The notes: generated from the letters alone by a model not told the origin. 64,000 bases of DNA from Ctena decussata (GCA_963989385.1 OZ022515.1:3938803-4002802); one strand, 5' to 3'; positions 22,838 to 35,844 are shown, numbered from the stretch's first letter. Numbers and translations: made by a program.

Positions 22838-25144
22838 GGTGGTGATTATCACTGATTTGGGAAAAAACAAACATCCACATAAAATGCAGAAAATACAACA
22901 GATCTTCCCGAAACTTAGCAGATGCCTTCTTTACGTTGTTTCTCACAATTCAGAATTCCAAAATGCAGGACTTGTTGATGATGAAAAAGGATTTATATGA
23001 GAAAGATCAAAGGGTGGGTAATTTTGTGCGCATAAATCTAAAAGAATGACCATCATTTTTGAAAATGTAACCAGGTCTGAACATAAATCAATGCATTATA
23101 TAAAGCGTCCTAGCAAATTATTTTTTCTATTTCTTTTGCACGCAATCAGACTGCGCAGATAAAAATAGGGTGTGGCCTGTTTTCAAATATTAGTCTAAAA
23201 TACACAGAAGAATCTATTTTCAAGGTTGAATAATTTCAATAACACACCTTTTATTTATACTGTGAGTATGATATAGGTATAACTGACCTACCTGTATTTC
23301 ATGAATGCAAAAAGTATACATGCACTGTATCATGGTCAGACATTTGAGAAAAAGCTACTGCTTCTATCTGGTCAACCTTACAATTTGAAAAAGATTTGGA
23401 ACAAATAATTGCTAGGACGCTCTTTTTAACTCATCAAAGTATCTTCAGAGCTAAGTAAATTTTCAAGAACAGATTTTTTTTTCAGATTTCTGTGCAGAAA
23501 ATTACACTTTGATCTTTCCGTATAAAAACACTTTTTAAACAGTATGTCCCTATATTTTGTATTCCAAACTGCAGAGAACAACAAAAATTAACAAGAGGGC
23601 CATGAGGCTCTGAATCGCTCACCTGCGCAATTGGCAAAGTGGCATTTTCTTATGTCTGAAATTGCAAAAATATGCGTTTTGGGTCAAAAGTCAAAGAATG
23701 ACCATGACTTATTGTACTCATTAATCTGCATGTACGCATTAAGACAACCATACATAGCATTTTAGGCCAAAATCTTCAAACCTATCAAAGAAATCTTATG
23801 TTCTGGCATTTTCCCATATTTGACCATGCCGCTAAAAAGGTCAAGGTAAACCCAGTATCATCATTTGAACAGTCTTGGTAGGACTCTAGTACTCCATGCT
23901 ACTTAAACAAGTTTACAGGTCATTGGTGTATTGGTTCTGGAGAAGAAAAATATTAAAAGTTTATACCATAAATGGGTATGGCGACCATGTTGGTCATGTG
24001 ATCTGGGCCGTTTGAAAAAAAAACTTTTGTTCAATCAAGCTCTGGAGGCTCTATATGAAATGTGTTTACAGTTGGCTCTTTGCCTTTTGAGAAAATGTTT
24101 GAAAATGTCAAAATATGAGAGATCTGGGTTAAAGGTTAAAGAATGACCTTGACCTCTTGTACTCATAATTCTTCATGGCCTCATTAAGACAACTGTATAT
24201 ACCAATTTTAGGCCTAAATCTTCAAAACTTCCCATGAAATATTATGTTCTGGCATTTTCCCATATTTGACCTTGCCATAAAAAGGTCAAGGTCAACCCAA
24301 GGTCATAATATGGATAATTTTGATAGTACTTGAGTACCCAATGCCAAGTTTCAGGCCATTGGTCAATTGGTTCTGGAGAAGAAGATTTTTAAAGGTTTTT
24401 ACCATATATGGGCATGGCCGCCATGTTGGTCATGTGCCCCAGACCATTTGAAGAAATTTTTTCCTTCCCTCAACCCCTGAAGACTGTTTATGAAATATGG
24501 TCTACAATTTGCTCAGTGGCTTTTAAGAAGAAGTTTGAAACTGTCAAACAGTTAGAATTCAGGGTCAAAGGTCAAAGAACAACTTTGACCTCTTGTACTC
24601 ACAAATCTTCATGTACCCATTAAGATGACTGTATTATCCAATTTTAGGCCTAAATCTTCAAAACTATCCATGAAATCTAAAGTTCCAGCATTTTTCCATA
24701 TTTGACCTTGCTGTAAAATGGTAAAGGTTTACCCAAGGTCAACATTTTAAATAATCTTGATAGTACTGGGATACCCAATGCTACATACCAAGTTTAAAGG
24801 CCATCTGTCAATTTGTTCTGGAGAAGATTTTTAAAGTTTTTTACCATATATGGGCATGGCAGCCATGTTGGTCATGTGACCTGGACCGTTTGAACAACTT
24901 TTCGTTCCCCCTTCCTCTGGAGGCCACATATGAAATTTGGTCACAATTGGCCCCGCGGTTTCAGAGGAGAAGTTTGAAATTGTGGACGGACGGACGGACG
25001 ACGACGGACGACGGAGCCTTACCATCCTATAAGCTCCCCCGGAGCCGCTGGCTCAGGTGAGCTAAAAATCTGCTAACTTTCAGGGAGATACGATCATTTT
25101 TTATGGTTTAAATCAGATTTTTGTATATACCTCAAATCACCACC
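22838..25144 (+). mobile_element. GGTGGTGATT-ended element family F, copy 1
   Basis: Left end GGTGGTGATTATCACTGATT, right end ..ATCACCACC, flanked by TAA (TTAA/GTAA). It is inserted inside the 100-bp satellite. It carries a family C element at 23590-25063; without it the element would be about 830 bp, matching copy 2 (859 bp). No transposase frame. Confidence 0.85.
23590..25063 (-). mobile_element. Hairpin-head element family C, copy 3, nested in family F copy 1
   Basis: Read in reverse it begins AGCTCACCTGAGCCAGCGGC..GGGGGAGCTTATAGG, then GTCCGTCCGTCC, then four diverged monomers with GACCAACATGG and CATATATGGTAAAAA. The host sequence either side (ACAACAAAAAT and TCTGCTAACTTTCAGGGAG) is contiguous in family F copy 2 at 26697-26725, confirming the insertion. 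Confidence 0.85.
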
Positions 25145-25147
25145 GTA

Positions 25148-25720
25148 AGCTCACCAATTATCATCCCACAAAGCTGAACAAACCGCTACCGAACTCTTAT
25201 ATAACAATCATATTTTCATGTCTGTCTACCTTGATCATACTCATCAATTATCATCCTAAAAGCTGGACAAACCGCTACATTACTTTTATATATAACAAAC
25301 TTTTTACATATCTACATATCTGTCCATGCTCTTCAGCTCGTCAATTATCATCCCAAAGAGCTTGACATTCCTGGCATAACTATTATAATACAAACATATT
25401 TACATATCTACATGTATACCATGCCCATGCTCTGAAGCCCGTCAATTATCATCCCCAAGAGATTGACATACCTGGCATAACAATTATAATACAAACATAT
25501 TTACATGTCTACATGTCTACCATGCCCATGCTCTGAAGCTCGTCAATTATCATCCCAAAGAGATTGACATACCTGGCATAACAATTATAATACAAACATA
25601 TTTACATGTCTACATGTCTACCATGTCAATGCTCTGAAGCTCGCCAATTATCACCCCACAAAGCTGGACAAACTTCTGCATAAAACTTATATAACAAACA
25701 ATAATAAAATATATCTTTTA
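25148..25720 (+). repeat. Satellite array, unit about 100 bp (right part)
   Basis: Five or more units with anchors at 25227, 25417, 25519 and 25618. The first unit continues the sentence broken at 22835 (GCTCACCAATTATCATCCCA). Confidence 0.85.
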
Positions 25721-25927
25721 GACGCAACACCGCCTTGCGAGACCAAACTTTTCCATTCTAAGACAATTACGGCAATTATTTGAGGTGACCGAATTATTAG
25801 CATTTTACGGTATACATGACTTCATGTCAACCATACCAAGTAACAAGGTCCATTATCGCTGTGTACTAGAAAGATGAGTGAACTATTTTACAATAGCTGT
25901 CAGTTATGCTAGTCGCAACAGTATTAA

Positions 25928-26786
25928 GGTGGTGATAATCACTGATTTGGGGCAAAGACAAAAATCTGCATAAAACACTCAAAATACCACTGATCTTTCC
26001 AAAACTTAGCATATTCCTTCTTTATGTTGTTTCTGACAATTCAGACTCCCAAAATGCAGCATTTTTTAAAGTTAAAAATTGTTTTTATAAGGAAAGATCA
26101 AAGGGTAATTTTGTGTGCAATAATCTGAAAAAATAATATTGTTATTGAAAATATACTTAGTGCTGAGAGTTCCTTGTTGCATAATGGAGAGCGAGCTAGC
26201 AATTATTTTTTCAAACTCTTTCACACATTAGCAGGCTGAGCAGATGAAAAAAGATGAGGTCTGTGTCCAAATTTTTTGTCAAAACACACAGGTGAAACAG
26301 GTGAGACTATTTTAACAAGGTTGAACAATTTCATCTACACACCAGTGATCATGTAAGTAATGTATTATTTATACTGTAGGTGTTACATAGGTATGCTTGC
26401 CTACCCTATATTTAATAAATGCATCCAGTGTACATTACCTTGTACGTGTTGAACATTTGAGAAAAAAGCTACCATTTTCATCTGGTCTACATTACAATTT
26501 GAGAAAGAGTTGGAATAAATAATTGCTAGCTCGCTCTTCATTATGCAATAATGCACCTTCAGAACTACCTAAATTTTCAATAACGATGTTAATTTTTTTG
26601 ATTATTGCGCAGAAAATTACCCTTTGATCTTTCCTTATAAAAACACTTGTTTAAGAAGCATGTACGTCTATTTTGTATTCTAAACTGTACAGAACAACAA
26701 AAATAAGAAGTCTGCTAACTTTCAGGGAGATACGTTACTTTTTTATGGTTTTATACAGATTTTTACATTTACCATAAATCACCACC
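25928..26786 (+). mobile_element. Element family F, copy 2 (uninterrupted, 859 bp)
   Basis: GGTGGTGATAATCACTGATT at the left and AAATCACCACC at the right, flanked by ATTAA and TTAA. Internal CTTTGATCTTTCC.TATAAAAACAC and CTGCTAACTTTCAGGGAGAT are shared with copies 1 and 3. Confidence 0.85.
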
Positions 26787-26827
26787 TTAAACAGTGTTTT
26801 ATATAAGAACCTGTGTGATATCTAATC

Positions 26828-27017
26828 CTAATAACGAAGAACTAGTTTGAACGTTTGGGTCGCGGATAGAACTTTAAAAACTGAAGCATTTTTAATGTAT
26901 GACTTCACTTCAGCTAGTGTTGTGCAGTGTGGCAGCCGTGAAACGTCTTCCCGTACATCGTCAATTGGGCCGGTTATATAATTTTGTCCTTTAAGAGCAG
27001 AGGATATATTCCGAAAG
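26828..27017 (-). CDS. Candidate terminal exon, unidentified product
   Basis: On the minus strand the acceptor atatttgtttag precedes a frame of 62 codons that ends with TAG at 26828. The peptide begins FRNISSALKGQNYITG and contains DDVREDVSRLPHCTTLAEVK, then SYIKNASVFKV. The composition looks protein-like and the frame is free of low-complexity sequence. No partner exon was found upstream (to the right), and no family was recognised. It may be the end of a small gene or a relic, and lies just beyond an 859-bp transposable element. Confidence 0.3.
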
Positions 27018-27079
27018 CTAAACAAATATTGGTTTAGACTCATATTCTAGATCATTGCTTTTTATTCATTTTGTACCGC

Positions 27080-27530
27080 TTGTAATACTTATCAGTCTTT
27101 GTAGCAACTGCTTATAAAATTAAGAAACTGCAGTACGTTTTTCTCTGGTTTTCGTCCCTAAATCATGTCAGTGCTACTGATGAGTCTTTAGTAGACAAAA
27201 CTTCGAAGTGTGGCTTAGTTTCTGTCTTTTGAACTTGTTCTCTGCTCGTGAAGGAACTCTTTTGTATTTTCATTACCATATAATGAATACTCCATTTATA
27301 CAACAACTTTCATTTTGTGCACTCACAAACCAACACAACTGCAACAAAATGTACCATAGAAATGCTAAGCATTGGGACAGCTATGACAGAGATAACAGTG
27401 CCGATCCATATCAGACTGCTTCTAAAGGAGCATTATGATCTGCTCCAACACCATTTGCCATTCCATCTGCATCTTATGGACGCAAGACTATATTGTAGGT
27501 GAATAAGAATAGCTTGTTAAGGTGTCCCAT
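27080..27530. other. Non-coding stretch with a family B remnant
   Basis: 27360-27480 carries a family B-like core (AACAGTG.CGATCCATATCAGACTGC). No exon recognised. Confidence 0.4.
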
Positions 27531-27533
27531 TTT

Positions 27534-27604
27534 TTTAACTTATATGGTTATAAATACAATGCATACTATTTTAACTTATATGGTTATAAATACAATGCAT
27601 ACCA
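27534..27604 (+). repeat. Tandem duplication, unit 37 bp
   Basis: TTATATGGTTATAAATACAA followed by TGCATAC occurs twice in succession. Confidence 0.9.
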
Positions 27605-27739
27605 TATATGAAAAATATTATATAAAAATCATATTGTCTATATTCACTCATATAATAATAAGCATTATGTTATATATTTGTAGTGTATACTAACGATCAA
27701 CATCCATACGAGTAAATTGTATATGCTGTTGTTATTGCT

Positions 27740-28225
27740 TTGTAACTGATTTTGTTTTCATCGTTATGTATAATTACCCGATTTTGTGCTTCATCTTTAT
27801 GTGTAATAACCCGATTTTGCGTTTAATCGTTTAGTATAATTACCCGATTTTGCTTTTCATCGTAATGTATGATTGTCCGATTCCTGTTTTCTTTGCTATG
27901 TGTAATTACCCGATTTTGTTCATAATCTTTATGTATATTTAACCATTTTTATTCATGGATATGTATAATTATCCGATTAAGCTCTTATTCGATGTGTGTA
28001 ATAACCCGGTTTTGTTCTTCTTCTATATGTATAATTACTCGATTTTGTATAATTACCGGATTTTTTTCTTCATCATAATGTATAATTACAAGATTTTGTT
28101 CATTGTTATGTATAATTATCTGATTTTGCGTTTCATCGTTGTGCATCATTACCCGATTTTGTGTTTCATCGTGATATATAATTAACCGATTATTCTTTTC
28201 ATTGTACTGTATAATCACCAATAGC
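27740..28225 (+). repeat. Minisatellite, unit about 34 bp
   Basis: About 14 units with the pattern TATGTATAATTACCCGATTT, then TGTTCTTCATCGT. Frames on both strands (27955-28185 plus, 27985-28221 minus) are translations of this repeat and should not be called genes. Confidence 0.9.
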
Positions 28226-29040
28226 CATGTAATAAAAGCTATTCAAAAATAGTTATTATTATAACTTATGTCCTAATGTCATTGAGTACAAACTGTTTCA
28301 CATCTGGATGTGATAAAAATTGAAAATAGGTAACAATAGTTGTTAATTGTTTTTCGTATAAAGTACTTAGTCTGTTGTAACCCTTTTGTAGGTCTAAATT
28401 AGTTAGTATGGTAAAGATAGCTGAGTTGAAACCTATTTGGGAAATAGCTGCTGACTCGGCTTATCACCTGTAATTTATTGTTTGTTGGGATGTCTTTGTC
28501 AATCTTTCCCTTTGATGTTGGGGATAGGGGTTGGGATCTATTTCAGTCAGTTCCTGAGGTAAAGTTACTCTTGAATTTTAAATAAGTGTATTTATCCAAA
28601 TACCAAGTTCGAAGTTAAGTAAACTCCTGCAGAATCCCAAACCAAATTAACAAATTAATATACAATATTTAAAAATAAAAAAAAAAAACTAGTATTCACT
28701 TTCAAGTACATTTTTAAGATGCACTTGTACACTTTCAAGTGGGGAAAATCTGCCATTTTCCATTTTGCATCCCTTCTCAATAGGTGTGACATTTGAAAGG
28801 AGCAAATTCTTTCCTTCGAAAAAGACCTGATTTCGGAATGATTACTTCATTCAGGAAACTAACAGGAAGTCATGAAAATTGTTCTCCATTGTATAAATGG
28901 AGGAAACACATGGAGGTGGACCCTTACACCTTTACATCTGCATAACCACCATAAAACAACCAGAAAAATGGAGCTGAACAACTGTTATCTGCATCTGCTG
29001 ACGTCCTGTATTCAATTTTTGTCGTCTCTCATGTTGTTCG
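28226..29040. other. Non-coding stretch, weak family D copy
   Basis: 28770-28950 has GGAGCAAATTCTTTCCTTCG and AAGACCTGATTTC reminiscent of family D. The rest is unassigned AT-rich DNA. Confidence 0.4.
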
Positions 29041-29045
29041 TTTAA

Positions 29046-31745
29046 GATGGCAACAATTACGTATCGTGGTGTATACAAATATATAAAATGCTGAAAATAT
29101 AACAGATCTTCCCCAAATTTAGCAGACTTTTATCACAATTTTGAGTTTCAAAATGCTTAACTTGTTGATATTATAGAGGGTTAAATATGAAAATAAATAT
29201 GAAACGATCAAATTGTAATTTGCTGCACAAAATTATAAAAAAAGTAACAATCTTTATTGAAAATGTATTTAGGTCTAAAGATACTTCAATGTATTAAGAA
29301 TGATATACTACCATTTTAAACTCACTTGAGACAGCGGCTCCAAGGGAGCTTATAGGGGGGGGGGGATGTCGTCCGTCGTCCGTCTGTTGTCCGTCCGTCA
29401 TATTTTAGACGACTTCTCCTATACAACCGCTGAACTGACTGTAACTATATTTCTTGTAAAGCCTGCAGGGGCTGCGGAACGAAATGTTGTTGAAATGGTC
29501 CTGGTCACATGTCCAGCATGGCCGCCACGCCCATCTTTGATACAAACCTTTAAAAATCTTCTTCTCCAGAACCAATGAGCCGATGGCCTTGGAACGTGGT
29601 ATGTAAAATTAGGTGCACGATTTCTTCAAAGATTGTTCAAATTATGATCTTGGATTAACTCTGGCCTTTATTACGGTAAGGCTATATTTGCTTTTTGGTG
29701 CTTATATATGGGAAAATTCTAGAACATAACATTTCATGGAACTGTTGAAGATTTTTGTATAAAGACTGGGATAAACGGTCATCTTAATAACTACATGAAG
29801 GGTGTGAGTACAAAAGGTCATTCTTTGACCGTTGACCCAGGTCTCTCATATTTCGACAATTTCAAACACCTTCTCAAAAGTCACCATGCCAATAGTAACC
29901 AAATTTCATATACAGTCTCCAGGAGTTTAGGGAACAGATGGACCGATCTCCTTGAAACTTGGTATGTAGCGTTTGGTTCTCAAGTACGACCAAGATTGTT
30001 CAAAGACGACCTTGGGTTGACTTTGGCCCTTTTTACGGCACTGTCAAAAATGGGAAACTTCTAGAAGTTAGAACATACTATTTCATGGAAAGTTTTAAAG
30101 CAATTTGCCTACTACTTGATATGTGCAGTCGTCTTAATGAGTTGATGAAGACTGTGAGTACAAGAGTTCAAAGACATTCTTTGACTTTTGACCCAGAATT
30201 CCCATACTCTGACAATTCCAAACATATCCTCAAAAGAAAAGGGGCAATTGTAACCAAAAATCACGAACAGTATCCAGGAGCTAAGGAAACGAATTTCTTT
30301 TTTTTTAAACGGTCCAGATCACAGATCACATGACCGCCATGTCCATATATGGCAAAATGCTAATTTCATACAGAGCATCCACATGCTGAGGGAAAGAAAA
30401 TTTATTCAAACTGTCAAGGTCACATAACCAACATGGCTGCCGCGCATATTTTAAAAAAAAAACTTCAAAAAATCTTTTTCGCCAGAACCAATTGACCAAT
30501 GGCCTTGAAACTTGGTATCTTGAATTGGGTACTTCAGTACTACCAAGCTTGTTCAAATGATGATCTAGGTCGATCTTGACATTTTTAGGGCAAGATCAAA
30601 TATTGGAAAATGCTAGAATATAAGATTTCATGGAAATTTTTGACGATTTTGCCTAAAAATTTTATATACAGTCATCTTAATGAGTACATAATGATTATCT
30701 CATATTTTGATAATTTCAAACATCTCTTCAAAAGCCAAAAGTCCAATTGTAACCAGATTTCATATAGAGCCTCCTCCTAAGGTTGTGGAAACAAAAATAT
30801 TGTTCAATCAGTCCATGTAACAGGCCCAACATGGCTGCGATGCCTATAGGTGGTATAAATCTTTAAAAATATGCTTGTCCAGAACCAATTCACTGATGGC
30901 CTTGAAACTTGGTATGTAGCATTGAGTACTCAAGTGATTGAAGTGCTACCAAGATTGTTCGAATGACGACCATAGATTGACCTTGACTTTTTCTTACGGC
31001 AAGGTCAAATATTGGACAAAGCTAGAACATAAGATTTCACGGAAAGTTTTGAATATTGAGGCTAAAAATTGGTATATACATTTGCCTTATTGATTACTTG
31101 AAGACTAATGAGAACAGACGATCAAGGTTACTCACTTTTACCCACTCTCATAGTTCGACAATTTTAAACGTGCCCTCAAATACCACAGGGCCAATTGCTC
31201 AGGTGAGCAATCGCTCAGGAGAGCAATTTGGACACTCATGGTTTATTACTCTTTTAGATATTTTGAGATAAAACAGATACAATTGGTAGACTGTGTCCGA
31301 AATTTAGAATATTTTGGAGATGACACAGAGGCGTCTTTTTTCTTAATGTTGCATTATTTTTTACTTTTACACCTGTCTCGTAACACAAATATAGTGTTTA
31401 TACTGTTCTTATCATATAAGTCAACCTACCTACCCTACATGTAATGAATGAATCATTTAATAAAAAAATCCCATCAACCTTATCCGTGGTCGAATATTTG
31501 GGAGTAAAATACCTTCAGACCTAAACGCATTTTTCGATATTGATTGTATTTTGTAAATATTTTGGCCGCATATAATCACTTTTTTGTATATTTCTTATAT
31601 ACAGTCTTGTTCATCAGCATGCCACTCAATTTTATATTGTAACCTGTAGAGATCAGCATAAATTAGACGCCTGTTAAGTTTCGGGGAGATACGTTATACT
31701 TTTATGGTTTTATTCAGATATTTGCACTTATTATAACTAACCACC
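29046..31745 (+). mobile_element. Element family F, copy 3, with nested family C copy
   Basis: The left part (ATATAAAATGCTGAAAATAT, AACAGATCTTCCCCAAATTT) and right part (AGTTTCGGGGAGATACGTTA, then ACCACCTTA) align with copies 1 and 2. The left terminus is eroded. A family C element occupies 29319-31235. Confidence 0.75.
29319..31235 (+). mobile_element. Hairpin-head element family C, copy 4
   Basis: Begins CTCACTTGAGACAGCGGCTC followed by a short G run and GTCCGTCGTCCGTC, then monomers with ACATGTCCAGCATGGCCGCC and TTGAAACTTGGTATGTAGC. It ends CAGGTGAGCAATCGCTCAGG. Frames at 29795-30333 are inside the repeat. Confidence 0.75.
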
Positions 31746-32690
31746 TTACACAGACGTTATGATCTATCATATAATACCAATTTGGCATTTCTCATAGAAA
31801 CACTTTCAATCGCACATCCAAAATTAAACCAATAATACAAAATGTCATATGAAAGATATACATTTCGTGAGCGTTTATAAGAGTTTAAGAGGTCTTTCTA
31901 CTTTTGGGAGCAGCATAATTTCTAAACATTCTATTATTTTTGCACATACCTTAGACATTCTTAAAACCGGGAATTAATAACCGTAACTGTCCTAAAATGG
32001 AACGGTTTAGTTTTATATAACAGTAATGCGTCCAATAGATGCTAATGGAATAACAAACAGTGTTGTTCCTTATCAGAATGCTCCTCAGGCCGCAGTCTGA
32101 TCTTGATTTTCATTGTTTTCTTAGATCTATCTGCCCAAATGTATACATGTAGAATTTTACAGTAATACTCAACTTAAAATTAAATATATAATGCTCAGAT
32201 TGCGCCATGTAATAACTGAGAGTCACTATTTCTGAGCAGGCAAAATCATCCGATTCATACGAATAAAAAGTTCGAAATTATATTCGAGAACTGTCTACCG
32301 ACAATCTTGTTCATTCTGCAGTATCAGACAAAAGGCAGATAAAATGATACATATTTTTGTATTTTTGTAATTAGTGTTACAGGAAAACACCTTTGGGGGA
32401 GAATGTACTATTGTCCATTATAAAGAAAATCGACTTTGAAACAAGGCACCGCAAGCGATACAAAACCCTTGCCTTAGACATGGTCCATTATGAGGTTGCT
32501 AGAGCGATGAAAAAGAATTCCTATATAATGTCACAATTACCTTGCCATACACTAGCATCATGAAAAGCAATTATCCAAAGGACATTGGTCCATAAAAGAA
32601 ATTGCTATGGTAATGGCATTTTTTTTTCTAAAAGTAGCAACTCCGACCTTGGCATTGGATATACAATGCTGGAACGGAAACTTGTTTAAG
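31746..32690. other. Non-coding stretch with repeat family B, copy 3
   Basis: 31960-32150 aligns with family B (AACAAACAGTGTTGTTCC, CAGTCTGATCTTGATTTTCA, TTGTTTTCTTAGATCTATCT). The rest is unassigned. Confidence 0.5.
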
Positions 32691-33900
32691 GTATTGTCAC
32701 ACCTGTGTGAAATAATGTCAAAATTGGTCCATAAATAAAGGCAATGGAGCGATAACTTGAAATCATGTTCACACATCAAATTGACGTATGGTCCCCATCT
32801 TTCATGTACATATTTCCAATAATCTTAAAGATATTAGTAAAATCACTGGACCATGAAATAAAGGTCGATATCACATACTGTTTGGTGCGGTTAAACATCA
32901 GGTATACTGAGCCATTATCAGAAAGAAATCATGTTTGTGCATCAAATAGTCTTCAAGTTATAGGCAAAATCACTAGACCATGATATATAGGTCACTGTGA
33001 CCTACTCTTAGTTTGAAGTCAAACATTCGGTCATACTGAGTCAACGTAACAGTAGATCACATTGACCGTTACTTCATGGTCCAGTGATTTTGTTTTTATA
33101 TCTTGAAGACTTTTCGATGTATGAACATGATTGCCAATGATAAAACCTCAGTATGATCCAAAGTTCATTGGCTTTCCCTTATTTTTTGAAGACCAGTAGA
33201 TGAACGAATATGAATGCTGGCGATAATAACTAAGTATGACAGGATGTTTGAACTCAAAGTAGCAGAGGTCACTGTGACGTATATTTTATGTGCAGTGATT
33301 TTGCCTTATATTTCTAAAACTGTTTCATGGATACAATTTATAATTGGGCTAATGTTTTGGGCTAGCTCTGTGAGTAACCTCATGTTGATTGCTGGCCAGT
33401 GTGACCTATATTTCATGATCCAGTGATTTGCCTCATATTTCTATCACTATTTCATGGATGTGAATACACTTGGTTAAATGGTTTGGGTTGACACTACGAT
33501 GAGTGTCTTTATAGTTGAAGGTCAGCATGACCTATATTTTCATGGCCCATTGATCTAACACTATTTCTGAAATTTGCATTCTACTTGGGTTCCTGGTTTT
33601 GGCTGATCCTGTGAGTGACCTCATATAAATTATAGGTCGGCGTGACCTATATTACACGGTCCAGTGATTTTATCATATTTCTTACACTTTTACACGGAAA
33701 AGTATTTTATTTGTGTTGGTGTGGGATGAAAATGTGAGTGACATCATATTAATTGTAGGTCAGTGTGAAATTTATACATTTGGTCCAGTAATTATCTAAA
33801 ACTTTTTCGTTGACTTTTATTATACTTGCTGTAACTGTACATTCAGAAAGAGTTATAGACCTCAAGTCACTTATACATGTCCCAGACTTATATTTAACTG
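32690..33900. repeat. Tandem repeats in opposite orientations
   Basis: Units carry AAAATCACTGGACCATGAAA and AAGGTC.CTGTGACCTA in forward orientation from 32690 to about 33060. The inverse (GACCTATATTTCATG.TCCAGTGATTTTG) recurs every 120-135 bp from 33070 to 33900. Related forward units recur at 36410-36740. The array begins just downstream of the ROCO-HEPN 3' end. Confidence 0.75.
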
Positions 33901-33962
33901 TTCATTGATCTTGCCACATCTTTGGTGATATTTTAGAGGTTTAAATTATCTCAGAAAAAATG

Positions 33963-33968
33963 TTTATT
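33963..33968 (-). promoter_or_regulatory. Possible polyadenylation signal for ROCO-HEPN
   Basis: On the minus strand the hexamer AATAAA lies 216 bases after the TGA at 34184, in AT-rich sequence. It is a reasonable 3' end signal; no cleavage site can be proved from sequence. Confidence 0.45.
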
Positions 33969-34183
33969 CTGTCAACGCACTTTATCTTATTTAACTTCTG
34001 TACAAAGCATAAGTATACATATACATGCCAAATACTCCAACTTTTGTTTGTGCAGAAGCTGCAATAATTTGCTGAAAATAGGCAAATTTGCACTAATGCT
34101 GTCACTGTCAGAGGTCTCTAATTATTCAATGTCGTGTACTTTCCACCAGTCACACTCATTATGTTTCCGCCCAATTCAACAGC

Positions 34184-34260
34184 TCAGTATGAGTATTTCT
34201 GCACTACGGCTTTGAGCTTTTTCATGGTATCTTCCACGTCTTCCAGGTTCTTAATGGCCT
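34184..34260 (-). CDS. ROCO-HEPN exon 7: C-terminal coiled coil and stop
   Basis: The acceptor tgtattttttgcag leads into a 77-nt exon. AG completes the Glu codon begun by exon 6, then AIKNLEDVEDTMKKLKAVVQ and KYSY are read before TGA at 34184-34186. Joined to exon 6, it extends the helix QKLQLKLKELEE with heptad-like Leu/Val/Ile spacing. The matching phase, helical continuity and stop support it as the true last exon, although it sits 3.5 kb from exon 6. The alternative is that exon 6 is terminal and stops at 37727. Confidence 0.7.
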
Positions 34261-35667
34261 CTGCAAAAAATACATTTATTTTAAACCAGAAGAATCGTTT
34301 GTGCGCAAAAACCAACTTTTATATCGATGTTATGTCAACAGGAATGTGCTCAATTCATTTAATTAAGTATTGGAAGATATTAAAAGAAACATTTTGGCAT
34401 GTTTTTTCTCTACACAAATATATACAAATTGCGATTGGCAAGCATTTGTTTGCGCTAAGTACGTATGTTAAATTGATGTAAAAGTTAGCCATGCTTTGTT
34501 AGTTACAGTATATTTCTGATCAAGATATCGAAACCATCTTCAACAAAACGTCGAATACATTTAAAATATTTAGGTATTAAGGACACAGGCAAACGGTGCA
34601 AGGTCAAATCAGACATCGCAGTTTACACTTTTGCATTATATTCAGAGCAGTTTCAATTGATGAAAAATAAATAAACCTAATATCCCTTAGGAATGAAATT
34701 ATTTCATTTATACGAATATAATACTGGTTAGATCCATCGATTTTGCTCTGAAATCCGAATTATTAACTACTGAACAGTTCCTACCCTTCCAAGATGAAGT
34801 GGAGCTAGACTTAGTTCATAAATGCTTACGAATTGCATTCAGACACACCTTGGCCTCATAAAAAACACTGTCTGACAAACGGAATGTTGAGTTTTCAAAA
34901 TGACTACCGTATATTTTATGTATAACTAGCGCATGAGACTATGCGCGTGTAAAGTTTCGACAAAATTTCCTGACAGTATCGGATGGGATGCAAGAACGAG
35001 TACAATCAAATATACCCGCTGGCGGCCATATCGGTCGACGAATCGAAATTATTTCCAATATACAGAATTAAGACTCAATTTGAAAAGAAAGGCAAAAGTC
35101 ATGAATTGATACAATTAGGTCCCATACCCCGCCTTCAAAACAAAAAAGAAAAGAAGTTTATACACAAACTGCCACAAACTCCCGGCAGTACTAACTAATG
35201 AAAAATATTTATATGTCTGAAACTTCATGTATTTTACAAATGCATAAAACGAATTCTCTGTAATGTTACACAGAATTGGCACGGATCAATACGAGCAGTA
35301 ACGTCGCTTGAAGAACAAATATCCGCCACTGAGCTAAACATATAAGCATTTTTAGATGTTCTACATTGATAAAGACGATGCTGACACCGTCCTTTGATTA
35401 AGTATACATACCCCTGTCTCATTTAAGAATTACAAGACTAGGGTGTGCAATTTAACAAATATATACTCTCTGTACAACGTTTTGATTGCCGATTCTTTTG
35501 GTTAAGACCCAGTTGTAAAATTATTTCAGTCAGTTTTAAAAGTATGTAATCAAGTCAGTAGTATGCAATTTTTATTATGTGTTGCTCGATAGGAAAACAC
35601 TATATAATTAATCCGCGCTCCTAAAGCACCCGTCAGTCTATAAACGGAATTTATTCGGAAGCAAATA

Positions 35668-35844
35668 CAGTTGAACTTCAATGGCTCGAACCCTAATGGC
35701 TCATTTACTCTGCCTGGCTAAAACTCTTTCCCTGGTCCCTAGATGTCACAGTATATAGAAACTAACCTTGGATGACTAGAATTACCTTTGGTTGGAACTA
35801 ATTTTCTTAGTACCAAACCTTTTCGAGCCAATGAAGTTCAACTC
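35668..35844. mobile_element. 177-bp MITE with TA target duplication
   Basis: CAGTTGAACTTCAATGGCTC at the left and its inverse GAGCCAATGAAGTTCAACTC at the right, flanked by TA on each side. A TA target fits Tc1/mariner-type MITEs. No coding content. Confidence 0.85.

Noticed and set aside
27740..28225. CRISPR-like array
   Set aside because: Units are contiguous diverged copies without unique spacers and the genome is eukaryotic.
29795..30333. Overlapping 89- and 124-codon plus frames
   Set aside because: Lie inside a family C element and repeat its monomers.
34983..35198. 71-codon plus frame, Lys-rich
   Set aside because: Antisense in the ROCO-HEPN last intron, no splice signals or recognised family.
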